Counted from the stretch's first letter, positions 8,252 to 17,015 are shown. The stretch is DNA of 64,000 bases from Yoonia sp034652275 (GCF_034652275.1 NZ_JAXIWG010000001.1:1674001-1738000), one strand, 5' to 3'. The notes: generated by a model not told the origin, from the sequence alone. Made by a program: numbers and translations.

Positions 8252-10063
8252 TCATCCTGCCGCCAGATCACCATCAATCTTGCGGGCATAGCCGCGTGGC
8301 GTATACATCCGCGGCCCTGTCCCTAACTGCGCCAGCCGTGAGTGCGACGACCCCACCAGCACCACCGTCAGCATATCGACCTCGTCCACATCCAACTGAT
8401 CCAGACGGCGATAGCGGATATGCTCCTCCGGCCGCCCCAGCGACGAGGCCAGCATCACCGGCGTATCCGCAGGGCGGTGGCGCAACAGGATCTCGCGCGC
8501 CTCGGCCAACAGGGTGCGGCGGCGCAGGGATACCGGATTGTAGAAGGCGATGACAAAATCGCCCTCCGCTGCCGCCTGCAACCGTTTGACGATATCACCA
8601 CGCGGCGTCAGCAGATCCGACAGCGAGATCGCGCAGAAATCATGCCCCAAAGGTGCACCCGCCCGTGCCGCCGCCCCTTGCAAGGCACTCACACCGGGCG
8701 AACAGACCACCTCGACCCGGCGCGCGGCGTCCGACACGCCCATCTGGTCAGGGCTGCGGTCCAAAAGCTCGAACACCAGCGCCCCCATCGCGTAAATCCC
8801 CGCATCGCCCGAACAGACCAGCGCGACATTCTTGCCCAGCCCCGCCTGTTCCAGCGCATAGCGACAGCGGTCCTCCTCGCCGCCCAGCGGGAAATCCGAC
8901 CGTTCCTTGCCCACGGCCAAAGGCCCCAACAGATCGATGTAAAGCCCGTAGCCCACCAGCTCCTCAGCCTCGGCCACCAGCCGCGACACTTCGGACGTGC
9001 GCCACGCGGCCTGCCCCGGGCCGATCCCCACAACGGACAAACGCCCGCGGGCGCGGCCCGAAAGTGTCGTGATCGGTGCCGGTGCAATCGCCAGCGCACA
9101 GGTGGCATTGGCCGTCTTGCGCTTGGCCACCAGCAAGGTCGCCTCCGGCCCCGCCTGCGCCAAGGCTGCTGCTTCGGCCACGCCATGCGTGCCGACCTCG
9201 GCAAAGACCACGTCGGACGGATTAACCAGACGCGGTGTCAGCGCCTCAAGCTCTGCCGCTTCGAACAGGCGCAGCGACACATCCAGCGCGCGCGCCAGAT
9301 CGATGATCGCAGGTTCATCGGCCTTCAGCGTGATCGTGTTGACGGATTGCACGGCTTGCGGCGCGACACCGGCCTCGGCGAGCACCTCGGCCACCAGCGC
9401 GGCCATTTCCGCAGGATCGCAATCGCGCGCACAACCCAGACCCAAGGTCAGGCGCTGCGGTGCGAATTGCAGATGCGCCGCACCCAGATCGGGCTGCGCC
9501 TCCATCGTGCAGGACAGCCGGACCGCATCGCCTTTGGGCAAGTCCTCCAGCCAGGGTGCATCGCCCGCCACCTGCGCACCGCCCCCCGCCAACAGCGCCG
9601 CCATCGCCCCCTTGGCATCACCGCGATTGACCAAACGCCAGCCCGCAGGGGGTTCGTCTAGCGCCACACCCAGCGCCACATCCCCCGCCGTGGTCACCGC
9701 CGCCACGGCGCCCAGCGCTTCGGCAATCCGCGCTGCCAGCCGGTTCGCCCCGCGATGCCCCCCCAGCAAAGGCACAACGACTGCGCCATCATCGGAGACT
9801 GCAATCACCGGCGGTTCCGCCGTCTTGTCAGCCAACAATGGGGCGACAGCGCGGATCAGAATGCCCGCAGCACAGACCCCCACCACCGGCACACCGGCAG
9901 CGAACAGACCGCGCGCATGATCCAGCGCATTGGGAAAGAACGCATCCGCCTGCGCCACACGCCCTTCGCGCCCATGCACCTGCGCGCCCAGAACAGCGGC
10001 CACACGATGCGCCACCTCTTCGCCCGAGGCGGACAGCGCCAGAACAACCGGTTTCACAGCCAT
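8252..10063 (-). CDS. cobJ: CbiG/CobE-type protein fused to precorrin-3B C17-methyltransferase (CobJ)
   Basis: This 603-residue protein has two parts. Residues about 1-335 are CbiG-like: a CbiG N-terminal domain (about 50-130) and a CobE/CbiG C-terminal domain (about 203-330, LTLGLGCARDC). Residues about 341-603 are a CobJ methylase, starting RLSVVGIGPGQ and containing VALVCSGDAGIYAMG and VVCSPGVSALQ. CobJ methylates C17 and contracts the ring; CobE is a helper of unsettled function, and CbiG opens the delta-lactone in the anaerobic route. The gene overlaps cobI by 10 nt. Cluster context favours the aerobic route, with the N-terminal half as a CobE-like partner. Confidence 0.9.
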   Translation of the reverse strand: MAVKPVVLALSASGEEVAHRVAAVLGAQVHGREGRVAQADAFFPNALDHARGLFAAGVPVVGVCAAGILIRAVAPLLADKTAEPPVIAVSDDGAVVVPLLGGHRGANRLAARIAEALGAVAAVTTAGDVALGVALDEPPAGWRLVNRGDAKGAMAALLAGGGAQVAGDAPWLEDLPKGDAVRLSCTMEAQPDLGAAHLQFAPQRLTLGLGCARDCDPAEMAALVAEVLAEAGVAPQAVQSVNTITLKADEPAIIDLARALDVSLRLFEAAELEALTPRLVNPSDVVFAEVGTHGVAEAAALAQAGPEATLLVAKRKTANATCALAIAPAPITTLSGRARGRLSVVGIGPGQAAWRTSEVSRLVAEAEELVGYGLYIDLLGPLAVGKERSDFPLGGEEDRCRYALEQAGLGKNVALVCSGDAGIYAMGALVFELLDRSPDQMGVSDAARRVEVVCSPGVSALQGAAARAGAPLGHDFCAISLSDLLTPRGDIVKRLQAAAEGDFVIAFYNPVSLRRRTLLAEAREILLRHRPADTPVMLASSLGRPEEHIRYRRLDQLDVDEVDMLTVVLVGSSHSRLAQLGTGPRMYTPRGYARKIDGDLAAG

Positions 10064-10755
10064 GGATCAGCCCCTTTGGTCAGCAGGATCATCGAAAAAT
10101 AGGGTGCGCGCTCGGGCGCATCCGCCAAAGGCAGTACCACCTCGTCAGGCAGGGTCGCGCGTTCGACATAGACCGCCATTTCCGTCAGCCCCAGATCCGC
10201 GATCACGGCGCGGATCTTGGCCAGATGGCGGCCTACCTTCATGATGACGACGCTTTCGGCACCCGCGATCCGCGCACGCAGTTCATCCTCGGGCAAGGGG
10301 CCGGGCAGTACGGTCAACCGCTCGTTGCGCGCCACCAGCGGCTTTCCCGCGCGGGCGGCACAGGCGGTGACCGACGTCACCCCCGGCACCACCTCGACGC
10401 GGTAACGCTCCGAAAGCCGCGCAAACAGATACATGAACGACCCGTAAAAGAACGGGTCCCCCTCACACAGGCAGACCACATCCTGCCCCGCATCCAGCGC
10501 CGCCGCAATTTGCACCGCCCCCGCATCATAGGCCGCCTGCGCCGGTGCACGTTCCACGCTCATCGGCACATCCATCACGATCTCGCGGGCGTCCGGCGAG
10601 ATCAGGTCGGCTGCAATCGCGCGCGCGAAACTCGCCGCCCCCGCCAGCGTCGGATAGGCGACAACCGCCGCCCCTTCGATCAGGCGCGCAGCGCGCAGGG
10701 TCATCAGATCGGGCGCACCGGGGCCCACGCCCACGCCATATAGAACACCCGTCAT
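10054..10755 (-). CDS. cobI: precorrin-2 C20-methyltransferase
   Basis: The 233-residue enzyme starts MTGVLYGVGVGPGAPDLMT, typical of CobI/CbiL. CLCEGDPFFYGSFMYLF and VVPGVTSVTACAA are the methylase-family blocks. It adds the C20 methyl group that is later expelled during ring contraction. A second ATG three codons upstream is possible; GGAAG lies 9 nt before the chosen start and abuts the alternative one. That GGAAG lies at the end of a family A repeat copy, so the repeat may supply the ribosome binding site. Confidence 0.9.
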   Translation of the reverse strand: MTGVLYGVGVGPGAPDLMTLRAARLIEGAAVVAYPTLAGAASFARAIAADLISPDAREIVMDVPMSVERAPAQAAYDAGAVQIAAALDAGQDVVCLCEGDPFFYGSFMYLFARLSERYRVEVVPGVTSVTACAARAGKPLVARNERLTVLPGPLPEDELRARIAGAESVVIMKVGRHLAKIRAVIADLGLTEMAVYVERATLPDEVVLPLADAPERAPYFSMILLTKGADPWL

Positions 10756-10764
10756 TCCGCCCAT

Positions 10765-10800
10765 CTTCCGAGCCCAAATATCCCCGCCGGAGGCATAAAA
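10765..10800. repeat. dispersed repeat family A, copy between cobL and cobI
   Basis: The core is GAGCCCAAATATCCCCGCCG plus GAGGC. It lies between the cobI start and the cobL stop inside the operon. Read on the minus strand it ends in CTCGGAAGATG, overlapping the translation initiation region of cobI. Confidence 0.8.
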
Positions 10801-10801
10801 G

Positions 10802-12004
10802 TCATCTTTTCACAAGGCTCCACTGCGTCACCGGCATCAGCGGTCGCCAGCCGGTCAGCCGCCCCACGGGTTCGGCGCGGTGCACCGAGAGTTTCACCAG
10901 ATCGCCGCCATGCGCCTTGTGCAGCGCGATCAGTTCCGCCTCGCTTTCCAATGTGACGGCATTGGCCACCAACCGCCCCAGGGGGCGCAACGCCGCCCAT
11001 GCCGCATCAAAGGTTTCACGGCTAAGGCCCCCGCCGATGAAAATCGCATCGGGGGCATCAAGGCCCTGCAAAGCATCCGGCACCATCCCGTCGATCAGTT
11101 CCAGCTTCGGCGCACCCAATGCCAGCGCATTGGCCGCGGCAAAGGCGCGCCTGTCCGCGCGCGGTTCGATCCCGATGGCGCGGGCATAGCGCGCGGCGCG
11201 CATCCATTCGATTGCGACCGACCCGCAGCCGCAGCCGATATCCCACAATAGCGCGCCGCGCATCGGCATCAGCTTGGCAAGGGTCGCGGCACGGACTTCC
11301 TGCTTGGTCATGGTGCCGTCGGACTGGAACAGCTCATCCGCCAGCCCCGGCACGCGCGGTAGCAAGGCCGCATCGGGCGCGGCGATACAATCGACCGCCA
11401 GTGTGTTGAAGGCCGGAACCTCGTGCGCCCAATCCTGCGCAAGCCCGTCGAACCGCGCCTCGTCCTTGCCGCCCATCGCCGCCAGCACCGTCATGCGCGA
11501 CTGCCCAAAACCCCGCGCGGTCAGAAACGCGGCAATCTGGGCGGGCGTTTCCGCCCCTGTCGTCAGGATCAAAAGCCGCGCGTCGGGCTGGATAAAGGCG
11601 ATCATCTGTTCGACGGGGCGGCCGTGCACCGTCAGCGTTTCGACATCCGCAAGCGACCAGCCCATCCGCGCCGCCGCCAGCTGGAACGCCGACAATTGCG
11701 GGTGATAGACGATCTGCGCGGGATCAATCGCGCGGCCGATCCGTGCGCCGACGGAAAACCACAAAGGGTCCCCTGTTGCCAGCACGACCACCCGCCGTCC
11801 GCGCAGTCCTTCAATCGTGGAAATCAGCGCATCAAACGGGTGTGGCCATGCGAGCCGTTCCGCCGTCAGATTTTCCGCCAGCACATGATGGCGGTCGCCG
11901 CCGATGATGACCTCGGCGGCCTCGACCACGGCACGGGTCGCGGGGACCAGACCCGCCATCCCGTCTTCGCCGATGCCGACGATATGCAGCCATGCATCAG
12001 ACAT
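10802..12004 (-). CDS. cobL: precorrin-6Y C5,15-methyltransferase (decarboxylating)
   Basis: The 400-residue bifunctional enzyme combines an N-terminal CbiE-type methylase (residues about 5-200, WLHIVGIGEDGMAGL) and a C-terminal CbiT-type Rossmann methylase (about 215-400, with the SAM loop LLWDIGCGCGSVAIEW). It methylates C5 and C15 and decarboxylates the C12 acetate. The chosen ATG lies inside the cobH stop region (an 8-nt overlap), so translation is coupled; a start nine codons upstream is less likely. Confidence 0.93.
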   Translation of the reverse strand: MSDAWLHIVGIGEDGMAGLVPATRAVVEAAEVIIGGDRHHVLAENLTAERLAWPHPFDALISTIEGLRGRRVVVLATGDPLWFSVGARIGRAIDPAQIVYHPQLSAFQLAAARMGWSLADVETLTVHGRPVEQMIAFIQPDARLLILTTGAETPAQIAAFLTARGFGQSRMTVLAAMGGKDEARFDGLAQDWAHEVPAFNTLAVDCIAAPDAALLPRVPGLADELFQSDGTMTKQEVRAATLAKLMPMRGALLWDIGCGCGSVAIEWMRAARYARAIGIEPRADRRAFAAANALALGAPKLELIDGMVPDALQGLDAPDAIFIGGGLSRETFDAAWAALRPLGRLVANAVTLESEAELIALHKAHGGDLVKLSVHRAEPVGRLTGWRPLMPVTQWSLVKR

Positions 12005-12653
12005 CTTCCGGCAACCCCGCAGCCAAGGCATTCACTGCCGCCGAGGCCATCGCAGACCCGCCGCGTCGTCCTCGCAGCGCGATGTAATCGCAGCCGCGCG
12101 GATCACGGGCGAGTTCCGCCTTGCTTTCGGCGGCCCCCACGAACCCCACCGGAAAGCCAAGGATGACCGCCGGTTTCGGCCAGCCTGCGTCGAGCAGTTC
12201 CAGCAGGTGAAACAGCGCCGTCGGCGCGTTGCCAATGGCGACGACTGCCCCCTCGATCCGGTCGCGCCACAGCTCGACCGCTGCGGCAGAGCGGGTGTTG
12301 CCGATCTGCGCGGCAAGCGCGGGCACCGCAGGCTCGTTCAGCGTCACGATCACCTCGTTGCCCGCTGGCAGATAGCGCCGGATGATCCCTGCGCCGACCA
12401 TTTCGCAGTCACAGAGCACGGGCGCGCCCGCACGCAACGCGGCTTGCCCTGCCTCGGCGACCTGGGCGGAATAGGCGAGCCTGTCGACAATCTCGACCAT
12501 CCCGCAGGCATGGATCAGCCGCGTCATCAGCGGATGCAGCGCAGGCGCGAAACGGTCCAGCCGCGCCTCGGCCCGCACGGTGGCGAAGCTTTGCGCATAG
12601 ATCGCCTTGGGGTCGGTCTCGTAAGGGCGCAAGGCGATACCTTTCCCGCTCAA
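11997..12653 (-). CDS. cobH: precorrin-8X methylmutase (TTG start)
   Basis: The 218-residue enzyme moves a methyl group from C11 to C12 to give hydrogenobyrinic acid. The likely catalytic His lies in TRLIHACGM near residue 48; VLCDCEMVGAGI and GNAPTALFHLLE are family blocks. No ATG or GTG fits the conserved N-terminus, so the start is TTG at 12651-12653, in a TTGA overlap with the stop of cbiX. cobD uses the same TTGA arrangement. Dependence on upstream translation is inferred. Confidence 0.92.
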   Translation of the reverse strand: MSGKGIALRPYETDPKAIYAQSFATVRAEARLDRFAPALHPLMTRLIHACGMVEIVDRLAYSAQVAEAGQAALRAGAPVLCDCEMVGAGIIRRYLPAGNEVIVTLNEPAVPALAAQIGNTRSAAAVELWRDRIEGAVVAIGNAPTALFHLLELLDAGWPKPAVILGFPVGFVGAAESKAELARDPRGCDYIALRGRRGGSAMASAAVNALAAGLPEDV

Positions 12654-13864
12654 GACTTCAGCGTCTTGCGCGCGCTTTCGGGTCCATGCGGGTGTTTGGC
12701 ATGGGGGTAAGGCGCGTGGTGATGGTCATGGTGGTGATGGTCGTGATCATGCGGATGGTCGTGGTCATGATGGTGGTGATCGTGGTGATGCTCCTGCGCG
12801 ATCAGACGGCACATGCCGGTGCAGAACGTGTCGCAGAGCGCGCAATCGGCCACATTCGACCCCGGTGCGCTGGCGCCCTGGCCTTCGACGTGGTGGTGGT
12901 GGCTTTCCTGCACGGCGCCGACCTCACCCTCGAACCCCAGCACCTGCGTGCGGTATTTGCACAAAACGCAGGTCGCGGGCGGCACGGCACCAAAGGCGGG
13001 ATGGCTGCGGTCAGCGGCGCTGATCGTGTGGCTATGTCCGTCCTCCAGCGCCAGAACCTGCGCACGATAGCCGCAGATGCCGCAATTGGGCGGCGGCGTG
13101 GCGCTGTCCTGTTCCAGGATCCGTTCGGCAAAGGTCTCGAGCACCTTGGGATGATCGCCAAGGTATCCGGCCTTCACGAACTGGATGTCGGGATGTTCGG
13201 CGGCGACCTGATCGGTGAACCCGTAAATCCGGTCGATCAGGATGCCCGAGAACAGGAAATACGGAAACACGATGATCCGCTTGTAAGGCAGGCGCGCGGC
13301 ATGTTGCAGGCAAGGTTCGACAAGCGGGAAGGTCACGCCGGAATAGCCGACCTCGCACCAGCCAAAACCCATGCCCTCCTGGATCATCCGCGCGATTTTC
13401 GCGACATTGCCGTTGGCGTCAGGGTCGGAGGCCCCGCGCCCGATCACGACAAGGCAGGTGTCCGTCAGCGCGACCTTGCCATGTTTGACATTGGCACGGT
13501 CCACGGCTTCCTGCACGCGGCCCGCGGCGGCGGCGATCATTTTGGGATCGATGCCCAGTTCGCGACCGTAATTCACGCTGATGCCGTGCTTGGCGGCATA
13601 GGTGTTCAGCACGGTGGGAATGTCGTTCTTGGCATGCATCGCGGCAAACAGCATGCCCGGCACCGCCAAAATCCGGTCGCAACCCGCCTCGCGCAGGCGG
13701 TCCAGCCCGTCGCGGATCACGGGGTTGGCGAATTCCAGATAGCCGTAGTCGGTCAGCCAGTCGTCCGGCAGATAGGCAGGCAGTTTTTCCGCCAAGGTCG
13801 CGAATTCGTCGACAGCGGACTGGCTGCGCGAGCCGTGCCCGCAAATCATCACACCTGTTTTCAT
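12650..13864 (-). CDS. cbiX: CbiX-type sirohydrochlorin chelatase with Cys motifs and His-rich tail
   Basis: The 404-residue protein begins MKTGVMICGHGSRSQSAV, the chelatase N-terminus with its metal-binding His. A second chelatase lobe carries FPYFLFSGILIDR. After about residue 265 come Cys pairs (CGICGYR, CVLCKYR, CALCDTFCTGMC) and a tail with long runs of His and Asp (about 355-395) that should bind cobalt or nickel. Long CbiX proteins with an Fe-S motif and His region are known. It leads the minus-strand cob operon. An aerobic chelatase (cobN) is also present, so its role may be early cobalt insertion, delivery or storage. Confidence 0.85.
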   Translation of the reverse strand: MKTGVMICGHGSRSQSAVDEFATLAEKLPAYLPDDWLTDYGYLEFANPVIRDGLDRLREAGCDRILAVPGMLFAAMHAKNDIPTVLNTYAAKHGISVNYGRELGIDPKMIAAAAGRVQEAVDRANVKHGKVALTDTCLVVIGRGASDPDANGNVAKIARMIQEGMGFGWCEVGYSGVTFPLVEPCLQHAARLPYKRIIVFPYFLFSGILIDRIYGFTDQVAAEHPDIQFVKAGYLGDHPKVLETFAERILEQDSATPPPNCGICGYRAQVLALEDGHSHTISAADRSHPAFGAVPPATCVLCKYRTQVLGFEGEVGAVQESHHHHVEGQGASAPGSNVADCALCDTFCTGMCRLIAQEHHHDHHHHDHDHPHDHDHHHHDHHHAPYPHAKHPHGPESARKTLKS

Positions 13865-14199
13865 GCTGTTTCCCCTCGCCGCTGGCACGGTTGGTCATGG
13901 CCACGTTTCATTTCGCCCGACATGACCAAAGACCCGCTATCCACGGATACGACGATGCGACACGCTGGTCCCCGCTTGGGTCGACCGTCCTGTCTCCAAC
14001 CGTTCTGGCCCTGCACGGGCTTCGTCTGTAGGGCGGTATAGCCGTGCAACACAGGCGGGGCAAACGGTTAAGCGACGCAAATGATGCAGGCCACGACCTG
14101 TGCAGCCCTGTGCGTTTGCGCACCATCGCTGCGCCGTCATCGGCCTTGGTTCATTGCCGCCAAGCCTTTAGGTCAGATGCAACATAAAGGAGTTTCATC
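13865..14199. other. 335-nt intergenic region between divergent cbiX and yqjG, with inverted repeats
   Basis: No gene is seen. On the cbiX side there is a perfect 9-bp inverted repeat, TTGGTCATG at 13891-13899 and CATGACCAA at 13921-13929. Further out is a 7-bp pair, TGCACGG at 14012-14018 and CCGTGCA at 14042-14048. None of the conserved boxes of a cobalamin riboswitch was found. The region should hold both promoters. Confidence 0.6.
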
Positions 14200-15174
14200 A
14201 TGGGCCAACTGGTTGACGGCGTCTGGCATGACGTCTGGTACGACACCAAGAAATCCGGCGGCAAGTTCGAGCGCAGCGAAGCCTCGTTCCGTAACTGGAT
14301 CACCGCAGACGGGTCCGCCGGACCATCAGGAGAAGGTGGTTTCGCTGCGGAATCAGGGCGTTACCACCTCTATGTCTCTTATGCCTGCCCTTGGGCGCAT
14401 CGCGCGCTGATCTTTCGGGCGCTGAAGGGGCTTGAGGATCACATCAGCATTTCCGCCGTGCATCCCGACATGCTGGGCGAGGGCTGGACGTTCAAGACGG
14501 ACGACAAGGGCGCCACCGGCGATACATTGTTCGGTTATGACTATGCCCGCGAGGTGTACCTGCGCGCCCTGCCCGACATGACCGGTCGCGTCACCGTGCC
14601 GATCCTGTGGGACAAGAAGCGCGAAACCATCGTATCGAACGAATCGTCCGAGATCATCCGCATGTTCAATTCGGCCTTTGACGGCATCACCGGCAATACC
14701 GATGACTATTGGCCCGAAGAATTGCGCGACGCCATCGCCCCCGTGAACGACCGGATCTACGACACGGTCAACAACGGCGTCTACAAATCGGGCTTTGCCA
14801 CGACGCAAGCGGCCTATGAGGATGCGGTCTATCCACTGTTCGACAGTCTGGACTGGCTGGAGGACCGGCTGGGCACGTCGCGCTATCTGATGGGCGACAA
14901 ACTGACCGAGGCGGATTGGCGGCTGTGGACGACATTGCTGCGGTTCGATCCCGTCTATCACCTGCATTTCAAATGCAATCGCAAACGGATCGCGGATTAC
15001 CCGAACCTGTCAGGTTTCCTGCGCGAGCTTTATCAGGTGCCCGGTGTCGCGGCGACGGTGAACATGGACCATATCGTGCGGCACTATCATTACAGCCACG
15101 ACACGATCAATCCGAACCGGATCATCCCGATCAATCCGGTCATCGATCTGTCAGCCCCGCACGGTCGGCAGTAA
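14200..15174 (+). CDS. yqjG: glutathionyl-hydroquinone reductase / GST (YqjG-ECM4 family)
   Basis: The 324-residue protein has the long N-terminus of the Xi-class (YqjG/ECM4) glutathione transferases. The catalytic cysteine lies in SYACPWAHRALIFR near residue 63. These enzymes reduce glutathionyl-hydroquinones. NESSEIIRMFN near residue 148 is the glutathione-contact region, and ADWRLWTTLLRFDPVY is a hallmark of the C-terminal helical domain. AAAGGAG precedes the ATG. Its 3' end overlaps the convergent receiver gene by 35 nt. Confidence 0.92.
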   Translation: MGQLVDGVWHDVWYDTKKSGGKFERSEASFRNWITADGSAGPSGEGGFAAESGRYHLYVSYACPWAHRALIFRALKGLEDHISISAVHPDMLGEGWTFKTDDKGATGDTLFGYDYAREVYLRALPDMTGRVTVPILWDKKRETIVSNESSEIIRMFNSAFDGITGNTDDYWPEELRDAIAPVNDRIYDTVNNGVYKSGFATTQAAYEDAVYPLFDSLDWLEDRLGTSRYLMGDKLTEADWRLWTTLLRFDPVYHLHFKCNRKRIADYPNLSGFLRELYQVPGVAATVNMDHIVRHYHYSHDTINPNRIIPINPVIDLSAPHGRQ

Positions 15175-15529
15175 CGCTGCCGTAATGATGCACGATCGCG
15201 GCCAGGTCTTTCGGCGGGGTCGCGGTCTGAATGAAAGCGCGGGCATTGGCGCTGTAGCCAAAGATCGATCCGTCCGAAAAAATCGTGGTGTCGGTGACGA
15301 AAACGATATTCGTGCGCGGATGGCGGACCTGCGCCAGATCGGCGATCGCCAGCGCGCTACCGCCATCCAGCATGACGTCAAGTACGATCACATCGTAGGT
15401 GGTCTTCTCGAGCGCGCCAAGCGCGCCCGCCCCCGAGCCGACACGCTGGACCTGCGCGCCAAGCCTCTCGAGGTGCTCCTGCCAGAGTGCGCCCAATCCG
15501 GCGTCCGCCTGCACGATCAGAACCTGCAT
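15140..15529 (-). CDS. stand-alone receiver-domain protein with altered signature residues
   Basis: The 129-residue protein is a single CheY-like receiver domain starting MQVLIVQADAG. The phosphoacceptor region VIVLDVMLD is present. The acidic pair that binds magnesium is reduced to one Asp (QAD in place of DDD), and the conserved Lys near the C-terminus is missing (AFIQTATPPKD). There is no output domain. It may act as a phosphate sink, a partner of an orphan kinase or a pseudo-receiver. The adjacent genes give no clue. Confidence 0.8.
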   Translation of the reverse strand: MQVLIVQADAGLGALWQEHLERLGAQVQRVGSGAGALGALEKTTYDVIVLDVMLDGGSALAIADLAQVRHPRTNIVFVTDTTIFSDGSIFGYSANARAFIQTATPPKDLAAIVHHYGSVTADRAGLTDR

Positions 15530-15708
15530 CTGCGATTTCCCATCTGGTGGACCCCTGTCGTCATGCCGCAACTGGCTTGCTACACCGACACACGAGTCCA
15601 ACGCGCTATCGAAGCCCGGAACGCCTATCAAAAGAAAGTGCGCATTTCGTGATCTTGCGGAGCGGGCGATAATCCGCTTGAACGGCAGTGACACCGAAAG
15701 GCTGCAAC

Positions 15709-16083
15709 ATGACCACTTGGATCACGATCTGCGACACCTGCAAGCGCGAAGGCTGGGACACCGGCCCGATGGCGCAGACCGATGGCGAGGCTCTGGCCGC
15801 CTTGATCGAAACGGCGGCGACAGGCATCGCGGAAATCAGAACGCGGCGCGTATCCTGCCTGATGGGCTGCAAGACAGGCTGCAACGTCGCGATTCAGGCG
15901 CAGGGCAAGCTGAACTATACCTTGGGCAACTTCGAACCCGATACCGATGCGGCTTCCGGCATCGTGACCTATGCGCTTGCGCATGCCCAAAGCCCCACAG
16001 GACAGGTGCCCTACCGCGACTGGCCGCAAAGCATCAAAGGCCATTTCGTGACCCGCCACCCGCCATTGCCCGACACCGAATGA
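15709..16083 (+). CDS. DUF1636 cysteine-rich protein linked to cobalamin genes
   Basis: The 124-residue protein carries CDTC near its N-terminus and CLMGCKTGC near residue 50, a pattern resembling thioredoxin-like 2Fe-2S ferredoxins; DUF1636 is the matching family. Its stop overlaps the cobC start (ATGA), so the genes are translationally coupled, and cobD follows. Members of this family often lie in cobalamin or cobalt loci. A metal-binding or electron-transfer role in B12 synthesis is an inference. The chosen ATG precedes TTWITICDTC. Confidence 0.82.
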   Translation: MTTWITICDTCKREGWDTGPMAQTDGEALAALIETAATGIAEIRTRRVSCLMGCKTGCNVAIQAQGKLNYTLGNFEPDTDAASGIVTYALAHAQSPTGQVPYRDWPQSIKGHFVTRHPPLPDTE

Positions 16084-17015
16084 CGGTCGTGCGCGATCAC
16101 GGCGGCGGGCTTGATGCCGCGATTGCGCGCTACGGCGGCAACCGTGCATCATGGCTCGACCTGTCCACGGGGATCAATCCCGTGCCCTATCCGCTGCCGC
16201 AATTTGCCGCCGATGCATGGACCGCCCTGCCGGACAAAGCGGCCTTTGCGCGCCTGCACGATCTGGCGCGCGGATTCTGGGGCGTGCCTGCGGGGGCGGG
16301 TATCATTGCGGCAACGGGCGCCTCTGCCATCATCGCCGCCTTGCCGCGCGTGTTTCCGGCAGGCGAGGTCTGTATCCCCGGCCCCACCTATAACGAACAC
16401 GAAGCCGCCTTTCGCGCCGCTGGCTGGACCATTGGCAAGGTGCCCCGTCAGGCGCTGGTGGCCGTGCATCCCAACAACCCGGACGGAGCGGTCTGGTCCG
16501 CACCCGATTTCACCACGCCGATCACGATCATCGACGAAAGTTTCTGCGATGTGATGCCGGACCAGTCGCTGGTCCATCTTGCCAGCCGCCCGAACACGGT
16601 GATCCTGAAAAGCTTTGGCAAGTTCTGGGGGCTGGCGGGCCTGCGCCTTGGCTTTGCCATCGGCGACCCTGCGGTGATCGCGCGGCTGGCGGATATCTTG
16701 GGCCCGTGGCAAGTCTCCGGTCCCGCGCTGAATATCGGGGCAGAGGCCTTGGCTGATCCGCAATGGGCCGATGCGACACGGGCAAGGCTGGCGCAGGACG
16801 CGGATAGGCTCGACCAATGCGTGACCGCCAAAGGGGCAGAGCTGTTGGGCGGCACCTCCCTGTTCCGGCTTTACCGCGTGGATGACGCTACGCGCTGGCA
16901 GGACCGTCTGGCCCAAGGTCATGTCTGGTCCCGCGTCTTTCCCTATGCGCGCGACTGGCTGCGCCTTGGCCTGCCCGCCCCCGACCGCTGGGCGCAGTTG
17001 GAGGCGGCACTTTGA
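16080..17015 (+). CDS. cobC: threonine-phosphate decarboxylase-like aminotransferase
   Basis: The 311-residue fold-type I PLP protein starts MTVVRDHGGGLDAAI, a typical CobC N-terminus. LDLSTGINPVPYP is the family block near residue 25, and the PLP lysine lies in LKSFGKFWGLAGLRLG near residue 180. Members decarboxylate L-threonine O-3-phosphate to the aminopropanol phosphate arm of the cobalamin nucleotide loop. It lies between DUF1636 and cobD with overlapping starts and stops on both sides. Confidence 0.93.
   Translation: MTVVRDHGGGLDAAIARYGGNRASWLDLSTGINPVPYPLPQFAADAWTALPDKAAFARLHDLARGFWGVPAGAGIIAATGASAIIAALPRVFPAGEVCIPGPTYNEHEAAFRAAGWTIGKVPRQALVAVHPNNPDGAVWSAPDFTTPITIIDESFCDVMPDQSLVHLASRPNTVILKSFGKFWGLAGLRLGFAIGDPAVIARLADILGPWQVSGPALNIGAEALADPQWADATRARLAQDADRLDQCVTAKGAELLGGTSLFRLYRVDDATRWQDRLAQGHVWSRVFPYARDWLRLGLPAPDRWAQLEAAL

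Noticed and set aside
12690..12800. Tandem-like run of CATGGT/GATGGTCGTG units suggesting a microsatellite or regulatory repeat
   Set aside because: On the minus strand it encodes the His/Asp-rich tail of CbiX in frame, so codon repetition explains it.
13865..14199. Possible second cobalamin riboswitch upstream of cbiX
   Set aside because: Neither the GCCACTG box nor the CAGGAGACC closing box was found on the minus strand; only simple inverted repeats are present.
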